From: Palsa-1033 sp963735455
GTDB lineage: Bacteria; Chloroflexota; Limnocylindria; Limnocylindrales; CSP1-4
DNA length: 64,000 nucleotides
Direction of reading: 5' to 3'
NCBI GenBank assembly: GCA_963735455.1
Contig: CAVTKZ010000002.1
Location: 186,001 to 250,000, forward strand
The notes under the pieces: generated by a model
Told to the model about the DNA's origin: nothing
Databases searched by the model: none
What the model saw: only the letters and a program-made list of their open reading frames with translations
Translations under genes and position numbers: made by a program
Shown here: piece after piece, positions 36,777-47,066 of the stretch
How the letters are laid out: each line of letters starts with the position of its first letter
Numbering within the stretch: position 1 is the stretch's first letter

Positions 36777-37357
36777 GCCGGACTCGACCACCCGCTCGAT
36801 CTATCTCGGTCCGTGGCGGATCGACATCACGACACGGCCGAGCGTGCCGCAGCTGGTCACCCAGATTGGCCTGGCCCGGGTGATCGCGGCCGCGCTCGAG
36901 GCGGCTCGGTCGCCCCGACCGGCCTCGATCGGCCTGATCCTGGCCGACGACGCGGAGCTCGCCGGCCTGAATCGAGGCCCATCTGGGCAAGGCGGGGCCG
37001 ACGGACGTGCTGTCGTTCCCGTTGCTGCCGCCCGACGCGTTCCCGGTCCACCTGGCCGTCCTTCCGCCGCCCCGCGGCCCCCGGGCGACCGCCCGTCCGG
37101 CCTTCGCCCTGCCACCCGGGCGGCGGCTGCACCTGGGCGACATCGTCGTCTCGGTCGAACGGGCCATCGAGCAGGCCGAGGCGGGTCGCGGCGGCCAGAC
37201 CGGCGACATCCGCTGGTCAGCGGCCGACGAGCTGCGCCTGCTGGTCACGCACGGAACGCTCCACATCTGCGGCTGGGACCACGCGGAACCCGCCGAAGAA
37301 ACGGCGATGCGGGCCCTTGAGCAGGGCCTGCTCGGCGCGAGGTACGGCACGGCTTGA
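36766..37357 (+). CDS. ybeY: Endoribonuclease YbeY, one frameshift
   Basis: YbeY is a metallo-RNase needed for 16S rRNA 3' maturation. Read across one extra base at 36973, ILADDAELAGLN joins EAHLGKAGPTDVLSFPL, the conserved TDVLSFP segment. GDIVVSVERAIEQAE and the zinc motif LLVTHGTLHICGWDH follow, with three His ligands. The ATG at 36766 lies inside the end of pgpH. The length (about 196 residues) exceeds the usual 150-165 because of a 40-residue Pro/Ala-rich insertion after the TDVLSFP segment. The frame change from start to stop is exactly +1, supporting one insertion. Confidence 0.88.
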
Positions 37358-38089
37358 ACCTCGTGCGGACTCTCGCCGTGACGGCCCGAGCTCGCCGCAC
37401 GAAGACGCGCCAGTCCGTCGCCGGCAGTCGGAGTCAGGGGACGCCCGGCACGGCCCGGATCTCAGTCCGATGCCGGGCCGTCGCCAGCGATCCCGAGGCC
37501 CATCGCCCGGTCGAGATCCGATCGGACGCGTTGCCGGCCCAGGCGATCCCTGACCTTACGGGCGCCGCGGCGCGGTCACGTCTCGCGCAGTGGAGCCTCG
37601 TCAGGGTCTGGGGCTCGGACAGCCTGCTTCCGGATCGCCACGAGCGGGATCGCCGGCCATCGATCGGCACGTAGGCCAGGTGCGGTCTCCGGGCTGATGA
37701 AGCCGATCAGCTGACACCCGGCCAGCCGGCCTGTCGCTCCCTCGGCGACCACGATGGCTCCGGTGAAGTGCCGGAGCCGCGTCCGGGGCGAGCGACGCAT
37801 CGTTTGCAGCCGATCGGCCGGTCCACCAGTCGGTCGACGATCGCGGACGAGCCGCGGCTGACCGGCCTCGATCGGCCGGCGCAGTCGGATTGCGAGCCGA
37901 GCTTCGGACGGCACGACCACAGGCTGCTCGCGACGCTCGTCGCCCGGTCGAGCAGGCTCCTGCCGGCCGGTCCCGCCGACCTGACGGCGCTGATACCATC
38001 TCCGCGGGCCCGCCGCGGACGGTTTGGGTCCTGTCAGCGTGCACGCGCCACGGCGCGGAGCACGCCCTTTGGCATGTCGCGGAGCGGTG
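37358..38089. other. 732-bp region without a confident gene
   Basis: This gap lies between ybeY and pth. Open frames on both strands lack start signals and family motifs. The best candidate is a minus-strand 74-residue frame at 37576-37800 (contains FTGAIVVAEGATGRLAGCQL), with codons that look partly natural but no ribosome site; it is listed only as a possibility. A TACCAT hexamer at 37994-37999 could serve pth, but no -35 accompanies it. No repeat or hairpin of note was seen. Confidence 0.45.
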
Positions 38090-38785
38090 GTGAAGATCGT
38101 CGTCGGCCTGGGCAATCCGGGCAGCCAGTACGCCAAGACCCGCCATAACGCGGGCTGGATGGTCCTCGACCGGATCGCCGACCGGGCCGGCTGGTCCGGC
38201 CGCGGCCGGACGCGCGACGCCAGCTCGGTGGTCCAGGGCCGCTTCCGAGGCCTGGACCTGATCCTGGTCAAGCCGCTCACGTTCATGAACGATTCGGGCC
38301 TGGCGGTCCGCAAGGTGCTGGCCCGCGAGCACGCGCCGCTGGTCGACCTGCTGGTCGTCGCCGATGACTTCGCGCTGCCGTTCGGCAAGCTCCGCTTCCG
38401 GGAGGGCGGCAGCGCCGGCGGCCACAACGGCCTCGGCTCGATCATCGACGAGCTGAGCAACGAGGGCTTCAGCCGGCTCCGGATCGGGATCGGCGATCCC
38501 GAGCACCATGCGATCGATCACGTCCTGTCGGCCTTCAGCCCGGATGAGCAGGCGCGCATGGACGAGCTCCTCGAAGCGGCCGCCGACGGGGTCGAGGCGT
38601 GGGCCCGCGAGGGCACCTCGAAGGCCGCCAACCGCTTCAACAGCTTCCTCCTGCGACCCGCCGACGCCGAGCGGCAGGCGGCACCGGGCGAGATCGACGG
38701 ACCACCCGGCGCCGATGGCGTTCGCCGGACGAGGACCGGCTGGCGCAAGCCGCGGCCAGCCGATCCGGCCGGGGACGAGCAATGA
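38090..38785 (+). CDS. pth: Peptidyl-tRNA hydrolase
   Basis: A 231-residue Pth that frees tRNA from stalled peptidyl-tRNA. KIVVGLGNPGSQYAKTRHNA carries the catalytic His and the Asn-Pro segment; VKPLTFMNDSGLAV, the Asp in VVADDFALPFG, and GGSAGGHNGLGSI with its Asn-Gly follow. The C-terminal 35 residues beyond the usual 190 are an Arg/Pro-rich extension. The GTG at 38090 sits just behind GGAGCGG and begins the family N-terminus. The stop overlaps mfd (ATGA). In many bacteria pth precedes mfd, as here. Confidence 0.95.
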   Translation: MKIVVGLGNPGSQYAKTRHNAGWMVLDRIADRAGWSGRGRTRDASSVVQGRFRGLDLILVKPLTFMNDSGLAVRKVLAREHAPLVDLLVVADDFALPFGKLRFREGGSAGGHNGLGSIIDELSNEGFSRLRIGIGDPEHHAIDHVLSAFSPDEQARMDELLEAAADGVEAWAREGTSKAANRFNSFLLRPADAERQAAPGEIDGPPGADGVRRTRTGWRKPRPADPAGDEQ

Positions 38786-41700
38786 ACGAGCGTCCGCCCT
38801 TCCGCGGCAAGCGCGGCGCCGAGCGTCGGCTCGTCGAGCGGATCTCAACCGAGTACGCCGAGCGCAAGGCGAAGCTCGACGCGACGGCCCTCGACTTCGA
38901 CGTCGCGGCGGTCGATGCCGAGGTGGACGACCTCCGAAGGGCTGAAGCGGCCGGGGTGGCCAAGGCGGCGGCCGCCCGCGCCGCCGCGACGAAGGCGGCC
39001 GCCGCGCGCTCGGCCCGGCGAATCCCCGACCTGTCGGTCCTGCCGCCGCTGCTCGTGGCGACCGGATCGTTCGCCTCGCTCCAGGAGCGGATCGGGTCGC
39101 CGGCCGCGCCGATCCCGGTCGGTGGCCGGCACGCCGGACTGACCACGATCCCCCACGGGGCCAAGAGCTTCCTCGGGGCAGCCCTCGCGGCGACCGGCGA
39201 ACGGCTGCTGTGGATCGCCCGTGACTCGGAGATCGGCGATCGATTGGCCGAGGAGCTTGCGGCCTGGCTGGGCGACCCCGAGTCGGTGGTGGTTCTCGAG
39301 CCGCGCACCGCCCTGGCCTACGAGCGCAGCGAGCTGGTCCCCGACGAGACGGCGGCTCGGGTGGCCGCGTTGGCCGCCTGGCGGAGCGGTGCGGCGCGGG
39401 TGATGGTGGCCAGCGTCCAGGCACTCCTCCAGCACACCCTGCAGCCAGCCGACCTGCCGGCCGAGCCTCGCCATCTCAAGCCCGGTGATCGGCTCGTCCT
39501 GGATCGCTTCCTCCTCGACCTCCTCGGACTCGGCTACCAGCCGGTGATCGAAGTCGCCGGCCGGGGCGAGTTCGCCCGGCGGGGCGGCATCGTCGATGTC
39601 TTCCCGCCCGGCTCGGCGCTGCCCGTCCGGATCGAGCTGTTCGGCGACGAGGTCGATTCGCTGCGCAGCTTCGACCCGACCGACCAGCGGACGACGGAAC
39701 GGATCGCCTCGATCAACCTCCTGCCGGCCACCGAGTTCCTGATCCCGACGGGCGGCCTCGACGCGATCCGGTCCGGCCTGGGCCGGACCGCGAACCGGAT
39801 GCCCGAGCGGCTGCAGGCCGACCTGGCCCGGTTCGAGGGGGCCAGGACCGAAGGCTCGAGCGGCCCGGCCAGGGCCGCTGGCGGCCGGGCCCTCCACGCC
39901 GGCGATGCGGCCGAGATCTGGGCCGGGATCATCTGCCCGGCAAACGGCTTCGACCACATCCCGTCGGAGACCCTGGTGATCCTCGACGAGCCCGGCGACC
40001 TGGCCGAGGCCGCCCAATTCCTGTGGCGCCAGGCCGATGAGCGGCGGGCGGAGCTCGTCGACGGCGGCGAGCTTCCCGGGACTGGCCGGTCACCTACCTC
40101 GGCCCACGCGACTGGAAGAGCCGCCTGGTCAGGTCGCGGACCCTCGAGCTGACCTGGGAATCGGAGGGCGTCCTCGCGGCGGGGACGGCGATGGCCGCCC
40201 GCGGCCTGTCAAGCGGTGACCTCTTCGGTTGGCGCGAGCCGGTCGTGCCGTCGGCGCGCACCGGTCGCCTGGCCGAGGCCCTCGAGGCCTGGCGCGGGGA
40301 AGGCGCCCGGATCGTGCTCGCCTCGGACCAGGCGCCCCGGCTCGCCGAGCTGCTGGCCGAAGCCGGCCAGCCGACCGGGGTGACCAGCCGGCTGACGGCC
40401 GCGCCGCCACCCGGGGCGGTGGCCTTGATCGAGCGCAGCCTGAACGGCGGCTTCAGCGGCGGTCCCGACGGGCTGGTCGTGATCACCGATCGGGAGCTGT
40501 TCGGCTCGGTCCGCGTCCGGCGGCCCAAGGCCCTCCGGCGAGTGGTCCCGCGGGACATCCTGGAGCGGCTCAAGACCGGCGACCTGGTCGTCCACATCGA
40601 CCACGGCGTCGCCCGCTACGAGCAGATGCTCCGGCGCGGTGGCCCGGGCGAAGAGCGCGATTACCTCGAGCTGAGCTTCGCCGGCGGCGACCGGATCTAC
40701 GTGCCGGTCGAGCAGATCGCCCGGGTCAGTCGCTACTCGGGTGGCGAGCACCCGACCCTCAGTCGGCTGGGCGGCACCGACTGGCTGCGCACGAAGCAGC
40801 GGGTCAGGAAGGCCGTCGACGACCTGGCCGAGGAGCTCCTCGAGCTGTATGCCGTGCGGGCCGGCGCCGAGGGCCACTCGTTCGCCGCCGACACGCCCTG
40901 GCAGGGCGAGATGGAGGCGAGCTTCCCGTACGAGGAGACCGTCGACCAGCTCCGGGCAATCGCCGAGACGAAGGCGGACATGGAATCGCGCCGGCCGATG
41001 GACCGGCTCGTCGTGGGCGACGTCGGCTATGGCAAGACCGAAGTCGCGATCCGGGCCGCGTTCAAGGCGATCCAGGACGGCCGCCAGGTCGCCGTGCTGG
41101 TCCCCACGACCGTCCTCGCCGCCCAGCACGACACGACGTTCTCGCAGCGCTTCGCCGCCTTCCCGATCACGGTTCGGCTGCTCAGCCGATTCGTGGCGCC
41201 AAAGGAGCAGGCCGAGACGATCGAAGGCCTGGCCAGCGGCGCGGTGGACCTCGTGATCGGCACCCACCGGCTGCTGTCAAACGATGTGAAGTTCCGCGAC
41301 CTTGGGCTGGTCGTGGTCGACGAGGAGCAGCGCTTCGGGGTCGCCGCCAAGGAGCGCCTCAAGCGGCTGCGCCGCGAGGTCGACGTCCTGACCCTGTCGG
41401 CCACTCCCATCCCCCGCACGCTCAACCTGGCCCTCGCCGGGGTCCGCGACCTGAGCGTGATCGAGACGCCACCCGAGGACCGCCTGCCGATCCAGACCCG
41501 GGTCGCCGAGGCCACCGCCGGCCTGGTCCGCGACGCGATCGAACGCGAGCTCGACCGGGGTGGCCAGGTCTTCTACGTCCACAACCGGGTCGAGACGATC
41601 GAGGCCCAGGCCCAGCAGCTGCGGGGGATGCTGCCCGACGCCCGGATCGTCGTGGGCCATGGCCAGATGCCCGAGGGCAGCCTTGAGCAGGTGATGATCA

Positions 41701-42623
41701 CCTTCGCCGGCGGTGCGGCCGACGTCCTGGTGTGCACGACGATCATCGAGTCGGGCCTCGACATCCCGAATGCCAACACGATCATCATCGACCGGGCCGA
41801 CACGCTGGGACTGGCCCAGCTCTACCAGCTCCGCGGCCGGGTGGGCCGCTCCAGCCGGCGGGCCTTCGCCTACCTCCTCTATCGCCGCCGCGAGCGCCTC
41901 TCGGACGAGGCCCGCAAGCGCCTCCAGGCGATCTTCAACGCCTCCGAGCTGGGCGCGGGCTTCCAGATCGCCCTGTCCGACCTGGAGATCCGGGGCGCCG
42001 GCAACATCCTGGGCGGCGAGCAGTCCGGTCACATGGCGGCCGTCGGCTTCGATCTCTACAGCCGGCTGCTGGCCGACGCGGTCGAGGAGGTCAAGGCCCG
42101 CCGGGAGGATCGCCAGCCGATCCTGGCCCCGACCCAGGCGGTGCTCGACCTGCCGATCGATGCCCACCTGCCCGACGACTACGTCTCCGACGAAGCCCAG
42201 AAGCTCGAGCTCTACCGGCGCCTGGCCCGGGCCCGGAACGCCGATGACCTGGCCGCGTTCCGGCGCGAAGTTGCCGATCGCTTCGGCCCGCCGCCGGCGC
42301 CGGTCGAGCGCCTGATCGAAGTCGCCGCCCTGCGGCTGGCCGCCGAGGCGGCGGGGATCGCCTCGATCTCGCGCGAGGACGGCCAGCTCGTCGTCCGCTT
42401 CGGGGCGTTGAGCCGGGCGACCGCGATGCGCCTCCTGGCACCGCTCGGGGGCGGGCCGCGGGCGGTTGGCCTGGGCCTGCCCGGCGTCCGGCCGGGCGAC
42501 GTGACCTTCGCCAGCAACCAGGTCCGGATCCGGCTGCCGCGCGACCCACGAGCCGGCTGGACGCTGACCCAGGCCGTGGTCGCGCGCCTGTCGGAGGCGG
42601 AGCCCGCCCTGGCCCATGCCTGA
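38782..42623 (+). CDS. mfd: Transcription-repair coupling factor Mfd, one frameshift
   Basis: About 1280 residues across one missing base near 40074-40081. An unusual Ala-rich charged helix (about 25-80) precedes the UvrB-like region (SFLGAALAATGERLLWIARD; FARRGGIVDVFPPGS). The RNA polymerase interaction domain is seen in LKTGDLVVHIDHGVARYE. The translocase has Walker A VGDVGYGKTEVAIRAAFKA, DEEQ box VVVDEEQRFGV, LSATPIPRTLNLALAGVRD, and QLRGRVGRSSRRAFAYLLY. A TRCF C-terminal domain follows (LPDDYVSDEAQKLELYRRL). Mfd removes stalled polymerase and recruits UvrA. The reading frame differs by -1 before and after the break, with conserved sequence on both sides. It overlaps the MFS gene. Confidence 0.94.
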
Positions 42624-44049
42624 CGGCGCCGGGAGCGCCGTCGGCGCCGCACCGCCGGCCTCCGACGGTGGCTTGTTCCAGGCGGGGCGCCGGAGCCTGA
42701 CCTTCGGGCTCGTCCTGACGACCACCCTCGTCGCCTTCGAGGCACTGGCCGTGGCCACGGCGATGCCGATCGTGGCCCGCGAGCTCGGCGGGATCGAGCT
42801 GTACGGCTGGGTCTTCAGCCTGTTCTTCCTGGGCGACCTGGTGGGAATCGTGCTGATGGGCCTGCTGATCGACCGGGGCGGCCTGGTCCGGCCGTTCGCG
42901 CTCGGCCTGGGGCTCTTCGCGATTGGCCTGCTGATCGGGGGGACGGCGGCGTCGATGTCCGTCCTCATCGGCGGCCGCCTTCTCCAGGGATTCGGGGCCG
43001 GAGGCATCGCGCCGGTGGCCTACGTGGCGATCGCCCGAGCCCTGCCCGAAGGGCTCCGACCGAAGATGCTCGCGGTGCTCTCGACGGCGTGGGTCGTCCC
43101 TGGGGTGATCGGCCCGGCGCTAAGCGGGGTGATCGCCGAGCACCTCAGCTGGCGGGTCGTCTTCCTGGGCCTCCTGCCCCTGGTCGCGATCGCGGCCGCC
43201 CTGACGGTTCCGGCGCTCGCCCGGGTCGCGCTGGCACCGGCTGCCGAGGCTCCCGGTGGATCTGGCGAGCGGCGGCGCCTCGTCGGGGCGATCGTCCTGG
43301 CGCTCGGGGCCGGGCTCCTGCTCATCGGGCTGACCACTGCGAACCTGTTTCCCGGCCTCGTCCTCGTCGTGGTCGGGGTGGCGATCGGCCTGCCCGCGTA
43401 TCGAGCATTGACGCCACCGGGGACGCTCTCCGCGCGACCCGGGCTGCCCGCGGCGACGCTGATCCGCGGCGTGCTCACGTTCGCCTTCTTCAGCGTCGAC
43501 GCCTACGTGCCGCTGCTCCTGATTGGCTGGCGGGGGATCGACGCAAGCCTCGCGGGGATTGCGCTGACGGTCTCCACCTTGACCTGGACGGGTGCCGCCT
43601 GGATCCAGGCCCGCTACGTCATTCGCCTCGGCGCTGGGCGCTTCGTGACGGCCGGCTTCGCTATCGTCCTCGTCGCGTTCGGCCTCCTTGCCCTCGTCCT
43701 CTCGCCGGCCGTTCCGATCATCGTCGCCTCGTTCGCGTGGGGAGTCGCCGGGGTCGGGATGGGCCTCGGGTATGCGCCGCTAACGCTCATCGTTCTCGCC
43801 GAAGCGCCGCCCGACGCGCAGGGCCAGGCGACTGCCGCACTCCAGCTCAGCGATGTCCTGGGGACCGCCCTCGGGACCGGCACCGGCGGAGCCGTGATCG
43901 CATTCGCCGCCGGGACCGGCCAGCCGGCCTGGGTCGGCCTGGCCGGCGCGTTCGTGGTCGGGGCCGTGGTCGGGCTGATCGGCCTGGCCCTGACCGGCCG
44001 GTTGCGCGGGCAGGCCGCGCCCATTCGCACCGCGCTGGAGGCGCGGTAG
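42616..44049 (+). CDS. MFS transporter, DHA2-like
   Basis: A 477-residue major facilitator with about 13-14 hydrophobic helices, the number found in DHA2-type drug exporters. Helix 1 carries LTTTLVAFEALAVATAMPIV, typical of the family, followed by a short motif-A-like loop LLIDRGGLVRPFALG. A GRLLQGFGAGGIAPVAYVA segment fits the DHA2 motif near helix 4. It overlaps the mfd end by 8 bp, so the two are transcribed together. Substrate unknown; an export role in drug or metabolite efflux is the usual reading. Confidence 0.86.
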   Translation: MPDGAGSAVGAAPPASDGGLFQAGRRSLTFGLVLTTTLVAFEALAVATAMPIVARELGGIELYGWVFSLFFLGDLVGIVLMGLLIDRGGLVRPFALGLGLFAIGLLIGGTAASMSVLIGGRLLQGFGAGGIAPVAYVAIARALPEGLRPKMLAVLSTAWVVPGVIGPALSGVIAEHLSWRVVFLGLLPLVAIAAALTVPALARVALAPAAEAPGGSGERRRLVGAIVLALGAGLLLIGLTTANLFPGLVLVVVGVAIGLPAYRALTPPGTLSARPGLPAATLIRGVLTFAFFSVDAYVPLLLIGWRGIDASLAGIALTVSTLTWTGAAWIQARYVIRLGAGRFVTAGFAIVLVAFGLLALVLSPAVPIIVASFAWGVAGVGMGLGYAPLTLIVLAEAPPDAQGQATAALQLSDVLGTALGTGTGGAVIAFAAGTGQPAWVGLAGAFVVGAVVGLIGLALTGRLRGQAAPIRTALEAR

Positions 44050-44117
44050 ACTGCAACCGCCGACGGCGCAGCCCTGTGTGACCGTGCCAGCAACCCTCAT
44101 CGGAGGCCCACGCCGAC

Positions 44118-44639
44118 ATGTCCGCAGAGGAACTCCGCGCCAGGATTCGCGAGATTCCCGACTTCCCCAAGCCCGGCATCCTGTTCTACGACATCACCAC
44201 GATGCTCAAGGACCCCAAGGCCTACCGGGAATCGATTGACCTGATGGTCGAGCCCTGGCGGGCCGACAACGTCGACCTGGTCATCGGCATGGAATCGCGC
44301 GGCTTCATCTTCAGCGCGCCGCTGGCCTACCTGCTGGATGCCGGGCTGGTGCCGGTGCGCAAGCTGGGCAAGCTGCCGGCCGAGACGATCACCGTCGAGT
44401 ACGCCCTCGAGTATGGCTCGAACACGCTCGAGATCCACCGCGACGCGATCCAGCCCGGGCAGCGGGTCCTGATCGTCGACGACCTGCTCGCGACCGGCGG
44501 CACCGTGCGGGGCACGATCGACCTGGTCGAGCGACTGCAGGGCGAGGTCGTCGGCCTGGGCTTCCTCGTCGAGCTCGAGTTCCTGAAGGGACGGGAACGG
44601 CTCCAGGGCCTGCGGGTCGAGAGCGTCGTCCGCTACTGA
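44118..44639 (+). CDS. apt: Adenine phosphoribosyltransferase
   Basis: A 173-residue type I phosphoribosyltransferase joining adenine and PRPP to AMP. The N-terminal IREIPDFPKPGILFYDITTM and GMESRGFIFSAPLAYLL are Apt-specific, LGKLPAETITVEYALEYG holds the adenine loop, and VLIVDDLLATGGTV is the PRPP motif. ATG 44118 follows CGGAGG. It is the first gene of a set with mtnA, a GNAT gene and ahcY, so it would recycle adenine released in methylthioadenosine and SAH breakdown. Confidence 0.97.
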   Translation: MSAEELRARIREIPDFPKPGILFYDITTMLKDPKAYRESIDLMVEPWRADNVDLVIGMESRGFIFSAPLAYLLDAGLVPVRKLGKLPAETITVEYALEYGSNTLEIHRDAIQPGQRVLIVDDLLATGGTVRGTIDLVERLQGEVVGLGFLVELEFLKGRERLQGLRVESVVRY

Positions 44640-44649
44640 GCCAGACCAG

Positions 44650-46197
44650 GTGAGTAACGCGACCAACGACCGGCCAGATGGTGGGGAGAGCCTCCCTGCC
44701 GGTTCCGGCGCGCCTGCTCCCGCGCCCGAGTCGCCGGCCCCGATCGCGCCCGATGCCGCCGGCGCACCGGCGCCCGGCGCCGCAGGCGAGGAGATCGACG
44801 TCGGCCGGCGGCGGTTCTTCCGCCAGTTCGCCGCCGAGGTGATCCATTCCGCGGCCACAGCCGCCGGGGCCGCCGGCGCCCTGCAACGGGCCGCATCCGA
44901 CGCCGCCGGCGCGATCCTCAACCCGGAGAACGCGTTCGCCAACAACCCCAGTGGCTCGCCGGCCAATCCGATGCTGTCCGCCTCGCCGGGCCTGTTCAGC
45001 ACGACCCCGGCCCTGGTCAATCCGGCCCCCGGCGAGTCGCGCGGCTTCCGGACCGCGTTCCGGATGGAGGCCAACCGGATCCTGTTCATCGACCAGCGCA
45101 AGCTGCCCGGCGAGCTCGTCGAGGTGGCCTGCTCCGATGGCGGCGAGGTCGCGACGGCGATCCGGGAGATGGTCGTACGGGGCGCTCCGGCGCTCGGCCA
45201 GGCAGCCGCGTATGGGCTGGCCCTGACCGCCGAGCAGTCGCGCAGCCTGCCCCAGGCCGACCGACTGGCGCGCCTGCGTGGTGCCGCGACCGCCCTCCGC
45301 CAGAGCCGGCCGACGGCGATCAACATCGGCTGGGCGCTGGATCGGATGATGGGCCGGATCGAACGGCTGGGCGACCTGGCCGACAACGGCGACGTGGTCG
45401 CCGGCGTCCTGCGGGTCGAGGCCGACGCGATCTGTGCCGAGGCCACCCGGGACCACGGCGCGCTGGCCGACTTCGGCCTGGCGATGCTGCCCCCGACACC
45501 CGGCCGCGAGCTCCGGCTGCTGACCCATTGCAACACCGGCCCGCTGGCCTGCGGCCAGTTCGGGACGGCGCTGGGGATCGTCCAGGCTGCCTGGGCGGCC
45601 AATCGCCGGTTGGAGGTCTTCGTCGACGAGACCCGGCCCTACCTGCAGGGCGCCCGGCTGACGGCCTGGGAGCTGGTCCAGGCCGGGGTGCCCTACACCC
45701 TGATCGCGGATGGGGCGGCCGGCTCGTTGCTCGCCCGGGGCCAGGTCGACGCCGTCCTCGTCGGCGCCGACCGGATCGCGGCCAACGGCGACACCGCCAA
45801 CAAGATCGGGACCTATCCCCTGTCGGTCCTGGCTGCCCGCCACGGGGTGCCGTTCTACGTCTGCGCGCCGCTCAGCTCGGTCGACCTGGCGACCGCCGAT
45901 GGGACGACGATCCCGATCGAGATGCGCTCCGACGACGAGATCTTCAGCTTCGGCGGGGTGCGCACGGCGCCGCGCTTCGGGAAGGCCTGGAATCCGGCCT
46001 TCGACGTGACCCCGGCCCAGCTGATCAGCGCGATCATCACCGAGGAAGGGGCGCTGCGGGCGCCGTTCGGCCCGGCGTTGGCGGCGGCGGTCGCGGCCAA
46101 GGCCGAGCACGACGCGGCGGCCCGGCTGGCCCAGACATCCGGGGCGCGGGTCGTGGCCGTCTTGCCCCATGCGACGCCGGCCGAGGTGGCCGGCTGA
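44650..46197 (+). CDS. mtnA: Methylthioribose-1-phosphate isomerase with N-terminal extension
   Basis: A 515-residue protein whose residues about 150-500 match MtnA. ATAIREMVVRGAPALG, the active-site Cys in LTHCNTGPLACG, and VGADRIAANGDTANKIGTYP with the catalytic Asp are present. It converts methylthioribose 1-phosphate to methylthioribulose 1-phosphate in methionine salvage. The first 150 or so residues are extra: an Ala/Pro-rich lead, then DVGRRRFFRQFAAEVIHSA and an Ala-rich helix, which looks like a Tat-type motif followed by a weak hydrophobic stretch. The family is about 350 residues. GTG 44650 keeps this extension; no later start has a better site. It overlaps the next gene by TGATG. 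Confidence 0.9.
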   Translation: MSNATNDRPDGGESLPAGSGAPAPAPESPAPIAPDAAGAPAPGAAGEEIDVGRRRFFRQFAAEVIHSAATAAGAAGALQRAASDAAGAILNPENAFANNPSGSPANPMLSASPGLFSTTPALVNPAPGESRGFRTAFRMEANRILFIDQRKLPGELVEVACSDGGEVATAIREMVVRGAPALGQAAAYGLALTAEQSRSLPQADRLARLRGAATALRQSRPTAINIGWALDRMMGRIERLGDLADNGDVVAGVLRVEADAICAEATRDHGALADFGLAMLPPTPGRELRLLTHCNTGPLACGQFGTALGIVQAAWAANRRLEVFVDETRPYLQGARLTAWELVQAGVPYTLIADGAAGSLLARGQVDAVLVGADRIAANGDTANKIGTYPLSVLAARHGVPFYVCAPLSSVDLATADGTTIPIEMRSDDEIFSFGGVRTAPRFGKAWNPAFDVTPAQLISAIITEEGALRAPFGPALAAAVAAKAEHDAAARLAQTSGARVVAVLPHATPAEVAG

Positions 46198-47066
46198 TGG
46201 CCAGCATCGTCGTCTCCCGGCGGGACGCGGGCCTGGTCACCCGGACCACGACTGATCGGGTCCTGCTGCGCCAATTCCTGGAGCAGGATCGGCTGTTCGC
46301 TGCCTACGCGATCTGCGATCTCGATGACCGCGAGTTCAGCCGGACCCGCTGGGGCGGGGCCTTCGTCGGGACGGACCTGATCGCGGTCGCCCTCGAGTAC
46401 GCCGGCCTGTCGCCCCAACCGCTCTTCGTGATGGGCCGCAATGACGGGATCGAGGCTGCCCTGCGCGACCTGGTCAAGCCGCGGGCCGCCTACGTCGCGG
46501 CCCTGCCGACCGCCCTGCCCGCCGTCGAGACCAGCTACCGGGTCGAGCCTGGCCCGCAGATGGTCCGGATGTGGGTCGACCGCTCGACCTTCCGGCCGTA
46601 TCCGGCCGACACCCGCCGGCTCCTGCCGATCGAGGTCGGCGAGCTGAACCGGCTGTACCAGCTCGGCTTCGCCTCGTGGCTCGGCTCGGGGGCGATCGCC
46701 AGCGGCGTCTACCACGGCGTCCGGGTCAACGGCCGGCTCGTCGCCGCCGCGGGGACCCACGTGATCAGCTCCGCGGCTCGCCTGGCGGTGGTCGGCAATG
46801 TCCTGACCCAGGTGGAGTACCGCGGTCGGGGCTACGCTACGGCGACGACCGGCGCGGTGACCGCCGAGCTCCTCCGCTTCTGCGACCAGGTGGTCCTCAA
46901 CGTCCGGGCCGACAATCCACCCGCGCTGCAGGCCTACCGCCGGCTCGGGTACCAGGAGCACATCCGCTTCGAGGAGCGCCTGATCCACCGGGTCGGGACG
47001 CCCTGGCCGAGCCTGCCTGGACCGCTCCGCCGCTTCCTCACTGCCCGCAAGGAGACCGAACCCTGA
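46197..47066 (+). CDS. GNAT-family N-acetyltransferase
   Basis: A 289-residue protein. The N-terminal half (about 1-150) is a domain of unknown function seen in two-domain GNAT proteins, and the C-terminal half carries the acetyl-CoA loop VLTQVEYRGRGYATATTGAV (Q/RxxGxG/A-type) with NVRADNPPALQAYRRLGYQE near the end, typical of Gcn5-related transferases. The substrate is not known. It overlaps mtnA and ahcY by TGATG, so it is translated with the methionine-salvage genes and might act on a metabolite or protein of that pathway. Confidence 0.85.
   Translation: MASIVVSRRDAGLVTRTTTDRVLLRQFLEQDRLFAAYAICDLDDREFSRTRWGGAFVGTDLIAVALEYAGLSPQPLFVMGRNDGIEAALRDLVKPRAAYVAALPTALPAVETSYRVEPGPQMVRMWVDRSTFRPYPADTRRLLPIEVGELNRLYQLGFASWLGSGAIASGVYHGVRVNGRLVAAAGTHVISSAARLAVVGNVLTQVEYRGRGYATATTGAVTAELLRFCDQVVLNVRADNPPALQAYRRLGYQEHIRFEERLIHRVGTPWPSLPGPLRRFLTARKETEP

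Noticed and set aside
37576..37800. A 74-residue minus-strand gene in the ybeY-pth gap
   Set aside because: It has an ATG and some natural-looking sequence, but no ribosome site, family match or neighbouring context; kept only as a remark in the gap entry.
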